From Pleomorphovibrio marinus (lineage in GTDB: Bacteria; Bacteroidota; Bacteroidia; Cytophagales; Cyclobacteriaceae): a stretch of 64,000 nucleotides of DNA. Positions 9,000 through 17,997 of this stretch are shown piece after piece. The stretch covers positions 124,001-188,000 of the forward strand of contig NZ_QCXY01000003.1 of assembly GCF_003347495.1 (NCBI RefSeq), read 5' to 3'. Below the pieces are notes generated by a model, which saw only the letters and a list, made by a program, of their open reading frames with translations, ran no database searches and was not told where the DNA came from. Numbering within the stretch: the first letter of the stretch is position 1; every line of letters begins with the position of its first letter. Both the position numbers and the translations under genes were made by a program.

Positions 9000-9030
9000 C
9001 AAATGTAGTCTTATATAGAATTAATCCAAA
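9000..9030 (-). promoter_or_regulatory. Promoter of the hmu heme operon
   Basis: On the minus strand, TTTG (9027-9030) is followed after exactly 19 bases by TACATTTG (9000-9007). This is a full match to the Bacteroidota sigma-ABfr consensus TTTG-N19..21-TAnnTTTG. The implied transcript start near 8993 leaves a leader of about 20 bases before the hmuT ATG. Confidence 0.75.
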
Positions 9031-9306
9031 TAAAATTTAATTGAAAAAATCTATTGCTACGGGCAATTCAATAGACAACATCAGAAAAGTTTCTGCTTTT
9101 TGCTCGACCAAATTATATAACTGATTTGGCAATTGTAAAAAATTAAAAACTTAGTAAATTGTTTTTTGAATGATATTTTTTGCTTTTTAAATAAAAACCA
9201 CTAATATTATTCCTTGAGTATACTTTAAAATTTTAAATGAACGTGCCAAAAACGACAATAAACGGATAAAGAAAATTGAAAAAAAATCTCATTAAATATT
9301 AGTGCT

Positions 9307-10302
9307 ATGGAAAAATTTTATTTTACCCTTTTAAAAATCCTAAAACACCCCTCAAGCCTGCTAAGAGAATTTTTAGGATTAGTCTTTGTCCTGGGTCTCT
9401 ATCCATCTGCGTTTTCCACGCAACAACCGATTGATAATCAATCGTCCTACCAGAATGACAAGGAAAAAACCGTAGTGGCAATTTACCCCTTTACTACCCA
9501 CAAGTCTTACCGGTATGAGCATGCCGCAGGTCTGGGAAATGCTGTGGAGGCAGGGTTTGTACGTTCAGGTAGATTTGTAGTGGTCGAAAGGAACCAATTT
9601 GACGCTTTATCGGAAGAAGACAGGTTTCAGGAGGTTAGCGCCACTGAAATCATCAACCAAGCCAAGCGCTTAGGGGCAAAAATTATCGTTACTGGGCATG
9701 TGGTCGGGGTATCCGAAGGACGTATGTTGGATTCCCGCAGGAGACCCACAGGAAAACTCTTCACGGATGTAAGCGTGTCATTCAAAATCATCGATGTGGA
9801 AACCGGTGCCATTGAAATGAGTGAAACCATAAATGGGCGAGGGATAGACCAAACCACCGCCGCAGCCACACAAGCAGCCTATCAAGAAATTGATCGATTG
9901 GCGCGTGCGCATGTGGGCATGTATATGCCTCAGCGCTTTGCCTTGATGTCGGTAGAGTCCACCAATGAAAGAAAAGGGGAGGAATTTTTGGAATCTTTCA
10001 AGATATGGGCAGGTTCAGATAACGGCCTTCAACAGGGAGATGTACTACAAATTTACCAAGTCACCCTCCTTAACAACCCCAACACCCAAGAAACTGTGGA
10101 AGAAAAGAGACTCTTGGGCGAAGCTTCCATTACAGAAATCAACAGCGGATCCACTTCCACCTGTAGGCTTTACCAGGCTCGTAGAAATGGAGGTACAATT
10201 TTGGATTTGATCAACAATGGAGATGAAAGCCTCGTGATTGAATACCAGGGTAGCCTGGATCCGGAGAAGAAATCATTACAAGACATACTATTAGGAAATT
10301 AA
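9307..10302 (+). CDS. CsgG/HfaB-family protein
   Basis: This 331-residue protein has an N-terminal hydrophobic segment (about residues 17-38) followed by a CsgG domain at about 55-205: KTVVAIYPF, a GFVRSGRFVVVERNQFDAL stretch, and AKRLGAKIIVTGHVVGVSEG, the core of that family. CsgG proteins form outer-membrane export pores for curli, but many family members are periplasmic assembly factors. No lipobox Cys is visible, unlike curli CsgG. The C-terminal third (about 215-320) is a separate beta-rich domain containing DNGLQQGDVLQIY and LLGEASITEI. It is the first gene of a three-gene plus-strand operon with a beta-helix protein and a giant T9SS cargo, 18 bases before the next start. A role in surface assembly of those partners is inference. 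Confidence 0.75.
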   Translation: MEKFYFTLLKILKHPSSLLREFLGLVFVLGLYPSAFSTQQPIDNQSSYQNDKEKTVVAIYPFTTHKSYRYEHAAGLGNAVEAGFVRSGRFVVVERNQFDALSEEDRFQEVSATEIINQAKRLGAKIIVTGHVVGVSEGRMLDSRRRPTGKLFTDVSVSFKIIDVETGAIEMSETINGRGIDQTTAAATQAAYQEIDRLARAHVGMYMPQRFALMSVESTNERKGEEFLESFKIWAGSDNGLQQGDVLQIYQVTLLNNPNTQETVEEKRLLGEASITEINSGSTSTCRLYQARRNGGTILDLINNGDESLVIEYQGSLDPEKKSLQDILLGN

Positions 10303-10320
10303 CCTTTACCTTCCTTCGAC

Positions 10321-11313
10321 ATGCTAAAATCATTTATCTGGGGATTAGCAGGCATGCTTTGCTTGTCCCAGCCAATTATGGCCAAAATTTGGAGAGTAAA
10401 CAACCAATTGGAGGCTGACAAGAGCCAAGGTATCTTTGAACAGCTTGGCCCCTTGAATTCGGATCCGGATGTGCTGCCAGGGGATACCGTGCATTTGGAG
10501 GGTTCGCCAAATTCCTACAGCAACTTCAACTGTTCCAAAAGACTGGTGATATTAGGGCCCGGCTACTTCCTTACGGAGAACCCTGAAACCCAGGCCAGGG
10601 CCATTCCTGCCAGGATTGGCAATGTTACGTTTCAGAGTGGATCGGAGGGATCCATCATTATGGGGGTGACCTTTGATATCACTTCAAACAGTGGAGTTAC
10701 CATCAGAACCAATAACATCACCGTGCAAAGATGTTATCTGAGAGGAGGGGTAAGTCTGGACAACATCACGGGAGCAAGGGTTATAGAGTGTTATTCATTG
10801 GGAGGTGTAAGAGGGATGACTTCCAATACCTTATATGGGGACATCATAGTCAGAAACAACCTCTTCATCAACGCCTCCTTCAACACTTATGGAGGGTTTT
10901 TTTCCATTTGCGAAAACAATGTGTTTACCGGAAACTCACTCACCATCAACGCCTCCTCGTTTAGGAATAATATATTGGCCAACAACAACGCCAATGTGGA
11001 AATCACCTCAGGTAACAAAAGCAACAATCTGGCCTCCAATGGGCAGTTTGGCACAGAGAATGGGAACAAGTCCGTAAACCTGAACGGACTGTTCCTGGAC
11101 GATGGCAGTACCGACGGACAGTGGCAGTTGGCAAGTAATTCCCCTGCCAAGGGAGCAGGAACCGAAGGGACGGATGCGGGGGCCTTTGGCGGTGAAGGAA
11201 GCTACAGGCTTTCCGGCTTACCCCCTATACCTTTGATTTTTGACCTGCGTGTGGGGGACTCAGGTAATCTGCAAACCGGTGTAAGGGTCCAGGTGAAAGC
11301 CAAGTCCAATTAA
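10321..11313 (+). CDS. Secreted beta-helix-like protein of unknown function
   Basis: This 330-residue protein has a signal peptide (about 1-21, ending QPIMA). From about residue 95 to 245 the sequence is built of short strands with regularly spaced Asn, Ser and Thr (such as NNITVQRCYLRGG, DIIVRNNLFINAS and ICENNVFTGNSL). This is the look of a right-handed parallel beta-helix of the pectate-lyase/polymorphic-outer-membrane type. The segment SNSPAKGAGTEGTDAGAFGG at about 275-295 resembles the end motif of many right-handed beta-helix surface proteins. No catalytic residues of a polysaccharide lyase are evident, and no T9SS sorting domain is present. It lies two bases upstream of the giant gene and is surely co-transcribed with it. 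Function unknown. Confidence 0.7.
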   Translation: MLKSFIWGLAGMLCLSQPIMAKIWRVNNQLEADKSQGIFEQLGPLNSDPDVLPGDTVHLEGSPNSYSNFNCSKRLVILGPGYFLTENPETQARAIPARIGNVTFQSGSEGSIIMGVTFDITSNSGVTIRTNNITVQRCYLRGGVSLDNITGARVIECYSLGGVRGMTSNTLYGDIIVRNNLFINASFNTYGGFFSICENNVFTGNSLTINASSFRNNILANNNANVEITSGNKSNNLASNGQFGTENGNKSVNLNGLFLDDGSTDGQWQLASNSPAKGAGTEGTDAGAFGGEGSYRLSGLPPIPLIFDLRVGDSGNLQTGVRVQVKAKSN

Positions 11314-11315
11314 CC

Positions 11316-14300
11316 ATGAACCTGCGGGGTTTTCTACTTTTTACAGCCCTATTCCTTTACCACCTTTCTGCAGCGCAGCAGATAGGGAGGGTGGAGTATT
11401 TTTTTGACAAGGAACCTGGTTTTGGCGAGGGAACCCCCATCAACATTCATCCAGAAGCCTCAGTAAACCTGGATGAATCCATAGCCCTTCAGGGCCTTGA
11501 ACCAGGTATGCACCAGTTTTTTATCCGAATCCAGAATGAGGAGGGGAGTTGGTCCATGACCCAATCTAGGGCATTTTTTGTGGCACCCAAACCTGCCCTA
11601 TCCAGGGAGCTGCTCTCTTTAGAGTATTACTTCAATGAAGATCCGGGATTTGGCAAAGGCAGCAAAATCCCAATAAGCGAAGATGACTTGGTCACAATTG
11701 ACCTTCATGTACCCCTAAACGGGTTAACCCCGGGCTTTCATCAGTTGTTTATCCGTGCCTTGGATAGTGAAGGTAGCTGGTCCATGAGTAACTCCCGGGT
11801 TTTCTACCTCCAGCCTCTGGAATCAGGAATAAAAAATTTGAGGGTTTTGGAGTATTTTATAGATGAGGACCCCGGGTTTGGCAATGGATCCGTTATTCCA
11901 ATCACCACTTCTTCTACTCTGGTATTGGATGTCACCGCAAGTCTACAGGAAAATTCCCTATCCCCGGGATTTTACATTTTTTACCTCAGGGCAAAGGATG
12001 AGCAAGGAAATTGGTCTTTGACCCAAAGAAGGGCTTTTTACCTGCAGGAAGGGACTTTAGAACTTTCCCCTATCACTCACTTCGAATATCATCTGGAAGC
12101 AGAAGACTACCACTCTGGGTCAAAAATTTTTGAAGTAGACCCAGCACCCTTTGTGGAATTGGATTTTCAGGCTGATTTGTCTTTTTTGCCAGAGATCAAT
12201 AGAACTTACCAATTTTACCTATATGCGGTCAATGAAAACGGGGTACGCAGTATGGTGGAACAAAGAGAAATCAGCATCTGTAGCGGGGATCCGCCAAAAG
12301 CAGATTTTGAATACCAATTGCTAGAAAACAGGATACAGCTCAAAAGCATATCCACTTCCGCCGATAGCCTCCAATGGATTTTTGGGAGTGAAGCATTTTA
12401 CGGTGATGAAATTGAAATCTCCACTCCGGCTCCTGGAGGTTATGAGGTTCTGTTAATTGCCGGAAACCTTTGCGGAAAGGATACTTTACAAACCTCCATC
12501 GTCCTTCCCGGCATCCTAAGTGTTCACCCAAATACAGCCAGTATCCAACAATCCGAAGCGATATTCAGGGTGGAGATGCTGGGGATAGAAAACCTGGAGC
12601 AAATCTTCTTAAAAAATGAGAGTGGGGAGGAACTGCTACCCTTAGAAACAATTCAAGTGGATTCCCTATTCTATCAGGTAAAATTCGATTTCACACAAGT
12701 AGGACCCGGCAACTACCACCTTCAGGTGCAGGCAGAAAAGAGTTTTACCTATGCACAAGACATTCAAATTTTTGAGGGCGGGAATTTCCCTTTTGGGGAA
12801 TGGGTAAGTTTTGAAATCCCCCCTGGGGAAACTTTCTTGGCGAAGGTCCTGGTTCCCGAGTTGGAAAAAATCCAAGTTTTCCTCAAAAAGGCAGACCGTT
12901 TCGGGTACAGTGGCACTTGGTCTGGCGAACTTAAGTTAAGGCAGGGAGAGGAAACCCTGGGTATCCGTCGGGGGTCAACTGATTATGACATGGAGCTTTC
13001 GAGGGTTCAGCCTGGAATATACCACTTAGAGGTCCAAAACCACAGTCGCTTGCCCGTCACCGGCCAGCTTATGGTAAGCGATTCCCCTGAGTGGCTTCCT
13101 CTTAATCGCTGGGAAAAAGGGGAAATTCTTCGGCCATATGGAAATGATTGGAAATTCATAGACCTTAAGCCAGATATTGACACCCTATTTTTCCAAACTG
13201 AGGGGTATGGGATGTGGAGCACCCTTGAGGTATTTTACCAGCAAATGGAAAAACCCAGCTCTCAATGGAGGTTCTCGCGAATGGGGAGTGGATATGCCCT
13301 ATCGGGTCATATCCCCAACCCTGCCCCGGGACGGTACTTCCTACGGTATATGGATTCGGCAGTGCTACGGCATACCCCAGATGAGGATCAAAGAAGGGAT
13401 TACCTTATCTATGCAGGAACTGTGGCATCCCTTTCCCACCCAGAAGGCAACCAAGAGATTCTACAACTTTCTAACTATGAAACAGGGCAGGGGCAAAGTT
13501 CTTTTCAGATACAGGGTTTGGGTTTTACGGAGGCGGATTCTTTGGCCTTGATGAGCTTATCCGACTCTTCCATGATAGGCCTTAACAGCCGCTGGGTTAA
13601 TGGCGGCTTGCTGGAATTCACCCATGATTTTAGGGATTTGCCCCCGGGGGAATATCAAGTGGGTATTGTGGGAAACCCATCTATTTTTCACCATGTTCCC
13701 ATTGAGGTAATTGGGGCTTCCGATCAGAACTTATCGGTAGAAATAATTGGTCGTGAGCAGCTTAGGATTGGGAGATTCCAAAAATATGTGCTGCGAGTGA
13801 AAAACATGGGAACCGTGGATAAAAATTTCATCTCCATCAATATTGGTGGCATCCCATCCATTGCTACCATCAGACTAGATGGGGAAATTCACTCCCTTTC
13901 CGAAATCACAAATTACGATTCCTTGATCAATACCGAAACTGTGGATGAAACCAAATTTATTCCATTATTGATCAATAATTTACCTTCCAGTGACCATGTC
14001 GATATTCCATTTAGCATCTATTTACCTTCCATGGTAGACTTTGACTTGGAAGTTACCCTGGATATGGAATTTGAAAAAAAATGGGATTTTTTTGCAAGTG
14101 AAAGCTTCAAAACCTATATGCAGGAAATGGCAACTATTGATTCTTTATTAGAGGCCTTGGTTGAAATTAACTTGAGCATGATGAGCGCAAGAAGAAAGGA
14201 TATGGTAACAGACGCTTATCAAGCTACCTATGCCGCCCTTTCCAGTGCCGTCAATAGGCAACTTGGCTCACCGATCTCACAGGACTGCTCTGCGGCCCTT

Positions 14301-16295
14301 GGAAAGGCCGGGGGAAGTATAGCTGCCAGGAGTTTAAGAGCATACCTCAATAACAATGAAGCAAGCTTTAGTCCAGGCATACTTACCTCGCTCCTTTCTG
14401 ATTGGGGGGATTGCCTAGGGTCTACAGCCAACACCCTAAAAGGAAATATTTGGGATCCCATCCAGAACAATAAACAACGAGGAATTTGGAACACAACAAA
14501 AAGTGTGGTTTTCCAATGGGATCTGTATTACAATCTCTTTAGCAATTCAATGACATGCCTTAATGCATTCGCAAATACCCCGATAAATCCAGCGGGTGGT
14601 ATCCGCTTTTTTGCCAGAAACCTTGCAAGCAGAAAATCAAGAGCCTTCCATTTGGCAACCCTGGGAAGAACTACCACCCAAAGGAGAATTGCCCAGGCCA
14701 TAGAGCCCCTGAGAAAATATCAACAATTTGGAGATAAAGTAGCTGCATTTGTTGGAACAGTAAATGAAGTCCTTGACGTTGGAGTTTCCTTATACGATGG
14801 CTGCAATCAGGACTACAGGGATCGCCAAATGTCACTCGCCAGCATCTCCTCGGTGACCCCCGAGGACAAATTCGGCCCGGTAGGTTTCGATCAGGAGCCT
14901 GGTTTATCCTTAGGCGAAAAACAACGGTTTATTGCCGATGGTGATCTTTTCGCTTATAAGATCGACTATTGGAACAAGGAAGATGCCACCGCACCTGCAG
15001 CAGAGGTGTTTATCCGGGACACTTTGGACACCAACTTTGACATCCATTCGGTAAATTTTACGGAAATAGGATTTCTAAAATGGACATTACCCTTAGATGG
15101 GGGGCAATATTTTGATGTTACGGTGGACATGCGACCGGACAAGAATCTTTTGGTACAGGTAAGGGGAACAGTGGATCACGATACCCGGGAAATCTACTGG
15201 GTTCACCGCTCCCTTGACCCTAATACCATGGAGCTGCCGGATGATCCCATGGCGGGATATTTACCTCCCATTGATTCTACGGGTTATCATATAGGCTGGG
15301 TGAATTTCACGGTAAAACCACTGGATAGCCTTGACCATAACACCGTCTTTCAAAACCAGGCGCATGTGAATTTTGACGGAGTAGGCCCTTGGGGCCCTGC
15401 CCCACCCTATGGCCCTTATACCAACACCTTGGACTTATATCCACCTGTATCCCAGGTAAATACTCTACCAAATAGGTTGCCTCCTACTTTTGATGTTTCC
15501 TGGGGTGGGGAAGATATTGGAAGTGGCATTGCCAATTACGATATTTTTGTAGCCAAAAATGGTGGAGACTACGAAAAATGGCTAACTGCTCATGCAGACA
15601 CTACTTATCTATACGAGGGTGAGGAAAACAGCAATTATGCTTTTTACAGTATTGCTAAGGACCACACCGGAAATATAGAGCAAAAATCCGATACCCTAGA
15701 AGCCTGGACCTTTGTCCCACCACTGCCTCCCACCCCGGAGCCCCAATTTCCCACAGGGCCTGTGGTAAAGGCGGACAAGTTCTACTGGCCTTCCACTTAT
15801 GAAGCTGATGGATACAGGATACAGGTAGCACGTGATAGCCTTTTCCAATCCATAACCTTAGATGAATACGTCATTGATACCCTTTTTCATGGGTATGCTG
15901 CTGCTGATGATGCTATTTATTATTGGAGAGTGCTGGCCTATAATGTTACTGGAGATAGTGAATGGTCAATACCCCTTTCCTTTACGGTTGATCCCGTAAC
16001 CGGCCTCCAAAAGGTAAGTAGCAATATTCCGGATAGGTTTTACCTAGGAACCCCTTATCCCAACCCAAGTAAAGGATCTTTCCAGATGGAAATCCATATC
16101 GCAAAGACCACGCAGATTATGCTGAACATCGTCTCCGCAACAGGGCAAACCTCCTCTTTGCTTCTCAACCAGCCTTTGGATCCTGGTGTGTACCTGATGG
16201 AAATACAGTTGCCTCCTAGTGCCGCAGGTCTTTATTTTTGCAACATGAACAGCCAACATTTCCAAGACACCAAAAAAATCTGGGTAATAAAATAG
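11316..16295 (+). CDS. Giant multidomain surface protein with T9SS sorting domain
   Basis: The product has 1659 residues. A signal peptide (1-21) is followed by three clear tandem modules at about 24-90, 100-166 and 177-244, plus a degenerate fourth at about 253-322. Each has EYFxDxDPGFGxG near its start and an SWSM(xx)SRxFY-type end. Next come a PKD-like domain (about 325-400), several unclassified beta domains, a helical, Cys-containing region (about 950-1170), a DUF11-like module (about 1190-1370, from FGPVGFDQEPG to NQAHVNFDG), a fibronectin-type-III-like domain (about 1375-1465) and another beta domain. The last 85 or so residues form a type A T9SS sorting domain (YPNPSKGSF near the start, a GLYF-type strand and KKIWVIK at the end). 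It is therefore exported by T9SS and anchored on or released from the surface. Ligand and role are unknown; adhesion or matrix function is a guess. Confidence 0.8.
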   Translation: MNLRGFLLFTALFLYHLSAAQQIGRVEYFFDKEPGFGEGTPINIHPEASVNLDESIALQGLEPGMHQFFIRIQNEEGSWSMTQSRAFFVAPKPALSRELLSLEYYFNEDPGFGKGSKIPISEDDLVTIDLHVPLNGLTPGFHQLFIRALDSEGSWSMSNSRVFYLQPLESGIKNLRVLEYFIDEDPGFGNGSVIPITTSSTLVLDVTASLQENSLSPGFYIFYLRAKDEQGNWSLTQRRAFYLQEGTLELSPITHFEYHLEAEDYHSGSKIFEVDPAPFVELDFQADLSFLPEINRTYQFYLYAVNENGVRSMVEQREISICSGDPPKADFEYQLLENRIQLKSISTSADSLQWIFGSEAFYGDEIEISTPAPGGYEVLLIAGNLCGKDTLQTSIVLPGILSVHPNTASIQQSEAIFRVEMLGIENLEQIFLKNESGEELLPLETIQVDSLFYQVKFDFTQVGPGNYHLQVQAEKSFTYAQDIQIFEGGNFPFGEWVSFEIPPGETFLAKVLVPELEKIQVFLKKADRFGYSGTWSGELKLRQGEETLGIRRGSTDYDMELSRVQPGIYHLEVQNHSRLPVTGQLMVSDSPEWLPLNRWEKGEILRPYGNDWKFIDLKPDIDTLFFQTEGYGMWSTLEVFYQQMEKPSSQWRFSRMGSGYALSGHIPNPAPGRYFLRYMDSAVLRHTPDEDQRRDYLIYAGTVASLSHPEGNQEILQLSNYETGQGQSSFQIQGLGFTEADSLALMSLSDSSMIGLNSRWVNGGLLEFTHDFRDLPPGEYQVGIVGNPSIFHHVPIEVIGASDQNLSVEIIGREQLRIGRFQKYVLRVKNMGTVDKNFISINIGGIPSIATIRLDGEIHSLSEITNYDSLINTETVDETKFIPLLINNLPSSDHVDIPFSIYLPSMVDFDLEVTLDMEFEKKWDFFASESFKTYMQEMATIDSLLEALVEINLSMMSARRKDMVTDAYQATYAALSSAVNRQLGSPISQDCSAALGKAGGSIAARSLRAYLNNNEASFSPGILTSLLSDWGDCLGSTANTLKGNIWDPIQNNKQRGIWNTTKSVVFQWDLYYNLFSNSMTCLNAFANTPINPAGGIRFFARNLASRKSRAFHLATLGRTTTQRRIAQAIEPLRKYQQFGDKVAAFVGTVNEVLDVGVSLYDGCNQDYRDRQMSLASISSVTPEDKFGPVGFDQEPGLSLGEKQRFIADGDLFAYKIDYWNKEDATAPAAEVFIRDTLDTNFDIHSVNFTEIGFLKWTLPLDGGQYFDVTVDMRPDKNLLVQVRGTVDHDTREIYWVHRSLDPNTMELPDDPMAGYLPPIDSTGYHIGWVNFTVKPLDSLDHNTVFQNQAHVNFDGVGPWGPAPPYGPYTNTLDLYPPVSQVNTLPNRLPPTFDVSWGGEDIGSGIANYDIFVAKNGGDYEKWLTAHADTTYLYEGEENSNYAFYSIAKDHTGNIEQKSDTLEAWTFVPPLPPTPEPQFPTGPVVKADKFYWPSTYEADGYRIQVARDSLFQSITLDEYVIDTLFHGYAAADDAIYYWRVLAYNVTGDSEWSIPLSFTVDPVTGLQKVSSNIPDRFYLGTPYPNPSKGSFQMEIHIAKTTQIMLNIVSATGQTSSLLLNQPLDPGVYLMEIQLPPSAAGLYFCNMNSQHFQDTKKIWVIK

Positions 16296-16305
16296 TTTAT
16301 CGATT

Positions 16306-17166
16306 TCAAAGAATACTATACTTCTTTCGATATTCCCTGGGGCTGCAGCCACAGTGCTTGGAAAAAGCTGCATTAAATCGACTAATAGAATTAAACCCCG
16401 ACTCAAACGCTATATTGGTTACTGTGTCCCCGCTAAGCGAAAGCCTTCGCTGGGCATGAAACAGGCGTTGCTCGACCAAATAATCACTGAGTGTGATGCC
16501 AAAGGTTTTTTTGAACAAAGAATTGGCATAATCGGGGTGTAAACCCACTGCCTTTCCTATGTCTGCAGTTTTAATAGGATCAGTATAGTTATCCGCTATG
16601 TATAACACCATTTTCTCCACCAGGTTGGCACCTTGGGGCAGGCGAGGTTGTTCCTCCTTTCTGGGTATTTGTTTGGCAGACAATGCCAATCTCCCTATTC
16701 TTCCCCTAATTTCCTGCATGGAAACCTCTACAGCTTCCCTATTCCCTTCCCGGAAATCCCTTATCCAGTGTTCAAAAAGAAGTTGATCCAAGGTGCCCTC
16801 CGCTATCCTTTCCGAAACGACAATCTCCCCTTTGAGCAAAATATCCACAAACCTCCCGGGCAAACCCCAATCCAAAAACTGTACGAAGGGAATGGTGCAA
16901 ACGTAATAAGGCGCCTCCTTCTCAAAATGGATGATTTGGTGAGGTGTCAGCGCCCAAAATACCGCCAACCTCTGGTTAGGAATTTGAACCTTTCTTCCGT
17001 TTACCAAATAGGTCATGGTCCCTTCAGGTAAAAAATTCAGTTCTATTTCGTTGTGCCGATCAGCCCTTCTCATGATTTTTGGAAGCCAAAGTTCGCAAGT
17101 GGTACCGTAGGGCCTAAGCTCTTTTCGGCCCTCATCAAATTGCTTGTAGGTATCGGAAAACGGCAT
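16306..17166 (-). CDS. AraC-family transcriptional regulator
   Basis: This 286-residue regulator has an N-terminal cupin-like sensor (about 1-130, with HNEIELNFLPEGTMTYLVNG and HQIIHFE) and a C-terminal pair of helix-turn-helix motifs. The first is around DIGKAVGLHPDYANSLFKKT; the second is around IAFESGFNSISRFNAAFSK, ending in SPREYRKKY. The layout resembles MelR-like sugar-responsive regulators. I start at the ATG at 17166 rather than a GTG at 17193. It converges with the giant surface gene, ten bases apart, and faces a gene-poor gap upstream, so no target can be named from context. Confidence 0.88.
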   Translation of the reverse strand: MPFSDTYKQFDEGRKELRPYGTTCELWLPKIMRRADRHNEIELNFLPEGTMTYLVNGRKVQIPNQRLAVFWALTPHQIIHFEKEAPYYVCTIPFVQFLDWGLPGRFVDILLKGEIVVSERIAEGTLDQLLFEHWIRDFREGNREAVEVSMQEIRGRIGRLALSAKQIPRKEEQPRLPQGANLVEKMVLYIADNYTDPIKTADIGKAVGLHPDYANSLFKKTFGITLSDYLVEQRLFHAQRRLSLSGDTVTNIAFESGFNSISRFNAAFSKHCGCSPREYRKKYSIL

Positions 17167-17208
17167 AAACAAGGCTAAAATTGGGTAAAACACATTATAA
17201 TTCGAGAC

Positions 17209-17238
17209 TAAAATTACAAATTTCTCCCAATTTCACAA
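17209..17238 (-). promoter_or_regulatory. Candidate promoter of the AraC-type gene
   Basis: On the minus strand TTG (17236-17238) is followed by 19 bases and TAATTTTA (17209-17216), one mismatch from TAnnTTTG. It lies about 43 bases upstream of the ATG at 17166. Confidence 0.4.
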
Positions 17239-17489
17239 TTCCTCTATACTTTCGCATTTTCAGGTTTTCTGATCCTCTTAAGTATATTTTGCCAGCTCAT
17301 GCACCAACACCTTACCAACTTGTCAAATTATACTATTATGAATCCTGGCCCCAACCACATTGAACATCCCTGTCTGGACATTTTCAACATCCAGGTGGCT
17401 GCTATTTACTAAACCTTATGTAGGGATTTAAAGGTACCGTTCGACCTGTACCCTATTCCCAGAAGGAGGTAATTAAATCCATCAGGGAC

Positions 17490-17603
17490 TCAGGGATAGA
17501 AAAAAGTATCGATAACAGGATTTTTCTCTTTCCACTCTTGGGCGAATGACCTACCGATAAAGATGAAAGAAATTATTAGTAATAAAAACACAGGTGCTTT
17601 CAT
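17490..17603 (-). pseudogene. 37-codon signal-peptide ORF, probable gene remnant
   Basis: An ATG at 17603 opens a 37-residue frame: MKAPVFLLLIISFIFIG, then RSFAQ, a typical Bacteroidota signal peptide, then only about 15 residues before a TGA at 17490-17492. The same frame stays open past that stop for about 26 codons. This suggests a secreted protein gene cut short by mutation. Repeat copy A ends exactly at its start codon. It could also be a genuine small secreted peptide; nothing in the sequence identifies a family. Confidence 0.35.
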
Positions 17604-17740
17604 CTGTTTATAATTTGTTTTTCAGTGGTCAGATAGCCTGCCCCGAACTCGCTTCGGGGGAATCTCGCAATCTATAGTAATCCCAGTGTGTGACGTGCTC
17701 TTCATGCCCTGACTGCCGTCAGGACAGGCTCGATTTCATT
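17601..17740 (-). repeat. Dispersed intergenic repeat, copy A
   Basis: About 140 bp. The proximal edge reads (minus strand) CAAATTATAAACAGATG and merges with the start codon of the small ORF at 17603. Inside are a hairpin CCCCGAA-CTCGC-TTCGGGG and, at the distal edge, CTGAC-TGCC-GTCAG followed by CAGGCTCGATTTCA. The same blocks recur in copies B-F (29673, 40451, 42467, 51329, 55837). Confidence 0.8.
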
Positions 17741-17997
17741 CCGGTAAATAAATGAGGTTAGGGGTTTATACCAAAAAGGTGGCCTGCCATGACTACTGAT
17801 TTTTGTGGGCACTTCCAATTTGAATAGAATCCGAAACACCTACGAAAGCCACATAGAAGAACCTAATGAAACTACCTTTACTAGAAGATGCATGAAGCAC
17901 CTAGCACTGTTTAACCCAACCGTTCCGAGTATAATTCATGGCATCCCGCGATACCCAAATTAAACCTTAAAAAACCCTCTCTTATGGCCTATTCCCT

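Larger units (their letters stand above)
8975..9306. other. Divergent intergenic region hmuT / CsgG-like gene
   Basis: This very AT-rich spacer holds the hmu promoter and its direct repeat on the left. I find no clean TAnnTTTG element for the rightward operon starting at 9307, which may use a different sigma factor or a degenerate promoter. No gene or RNA is recognisable. Confidence 0.5.
17167..17997. other. 831-base gap between AraC-type gene and dnaN
   Basis: Apart from the AraC promoter candidate, the signal-peptide remnant at 17490-17603 and repeat copy A, I see no gene. The part from 17741 to 17997 is featureless to me, without a convincing hairpin terminator for dnaN. Confidence 0.5.
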
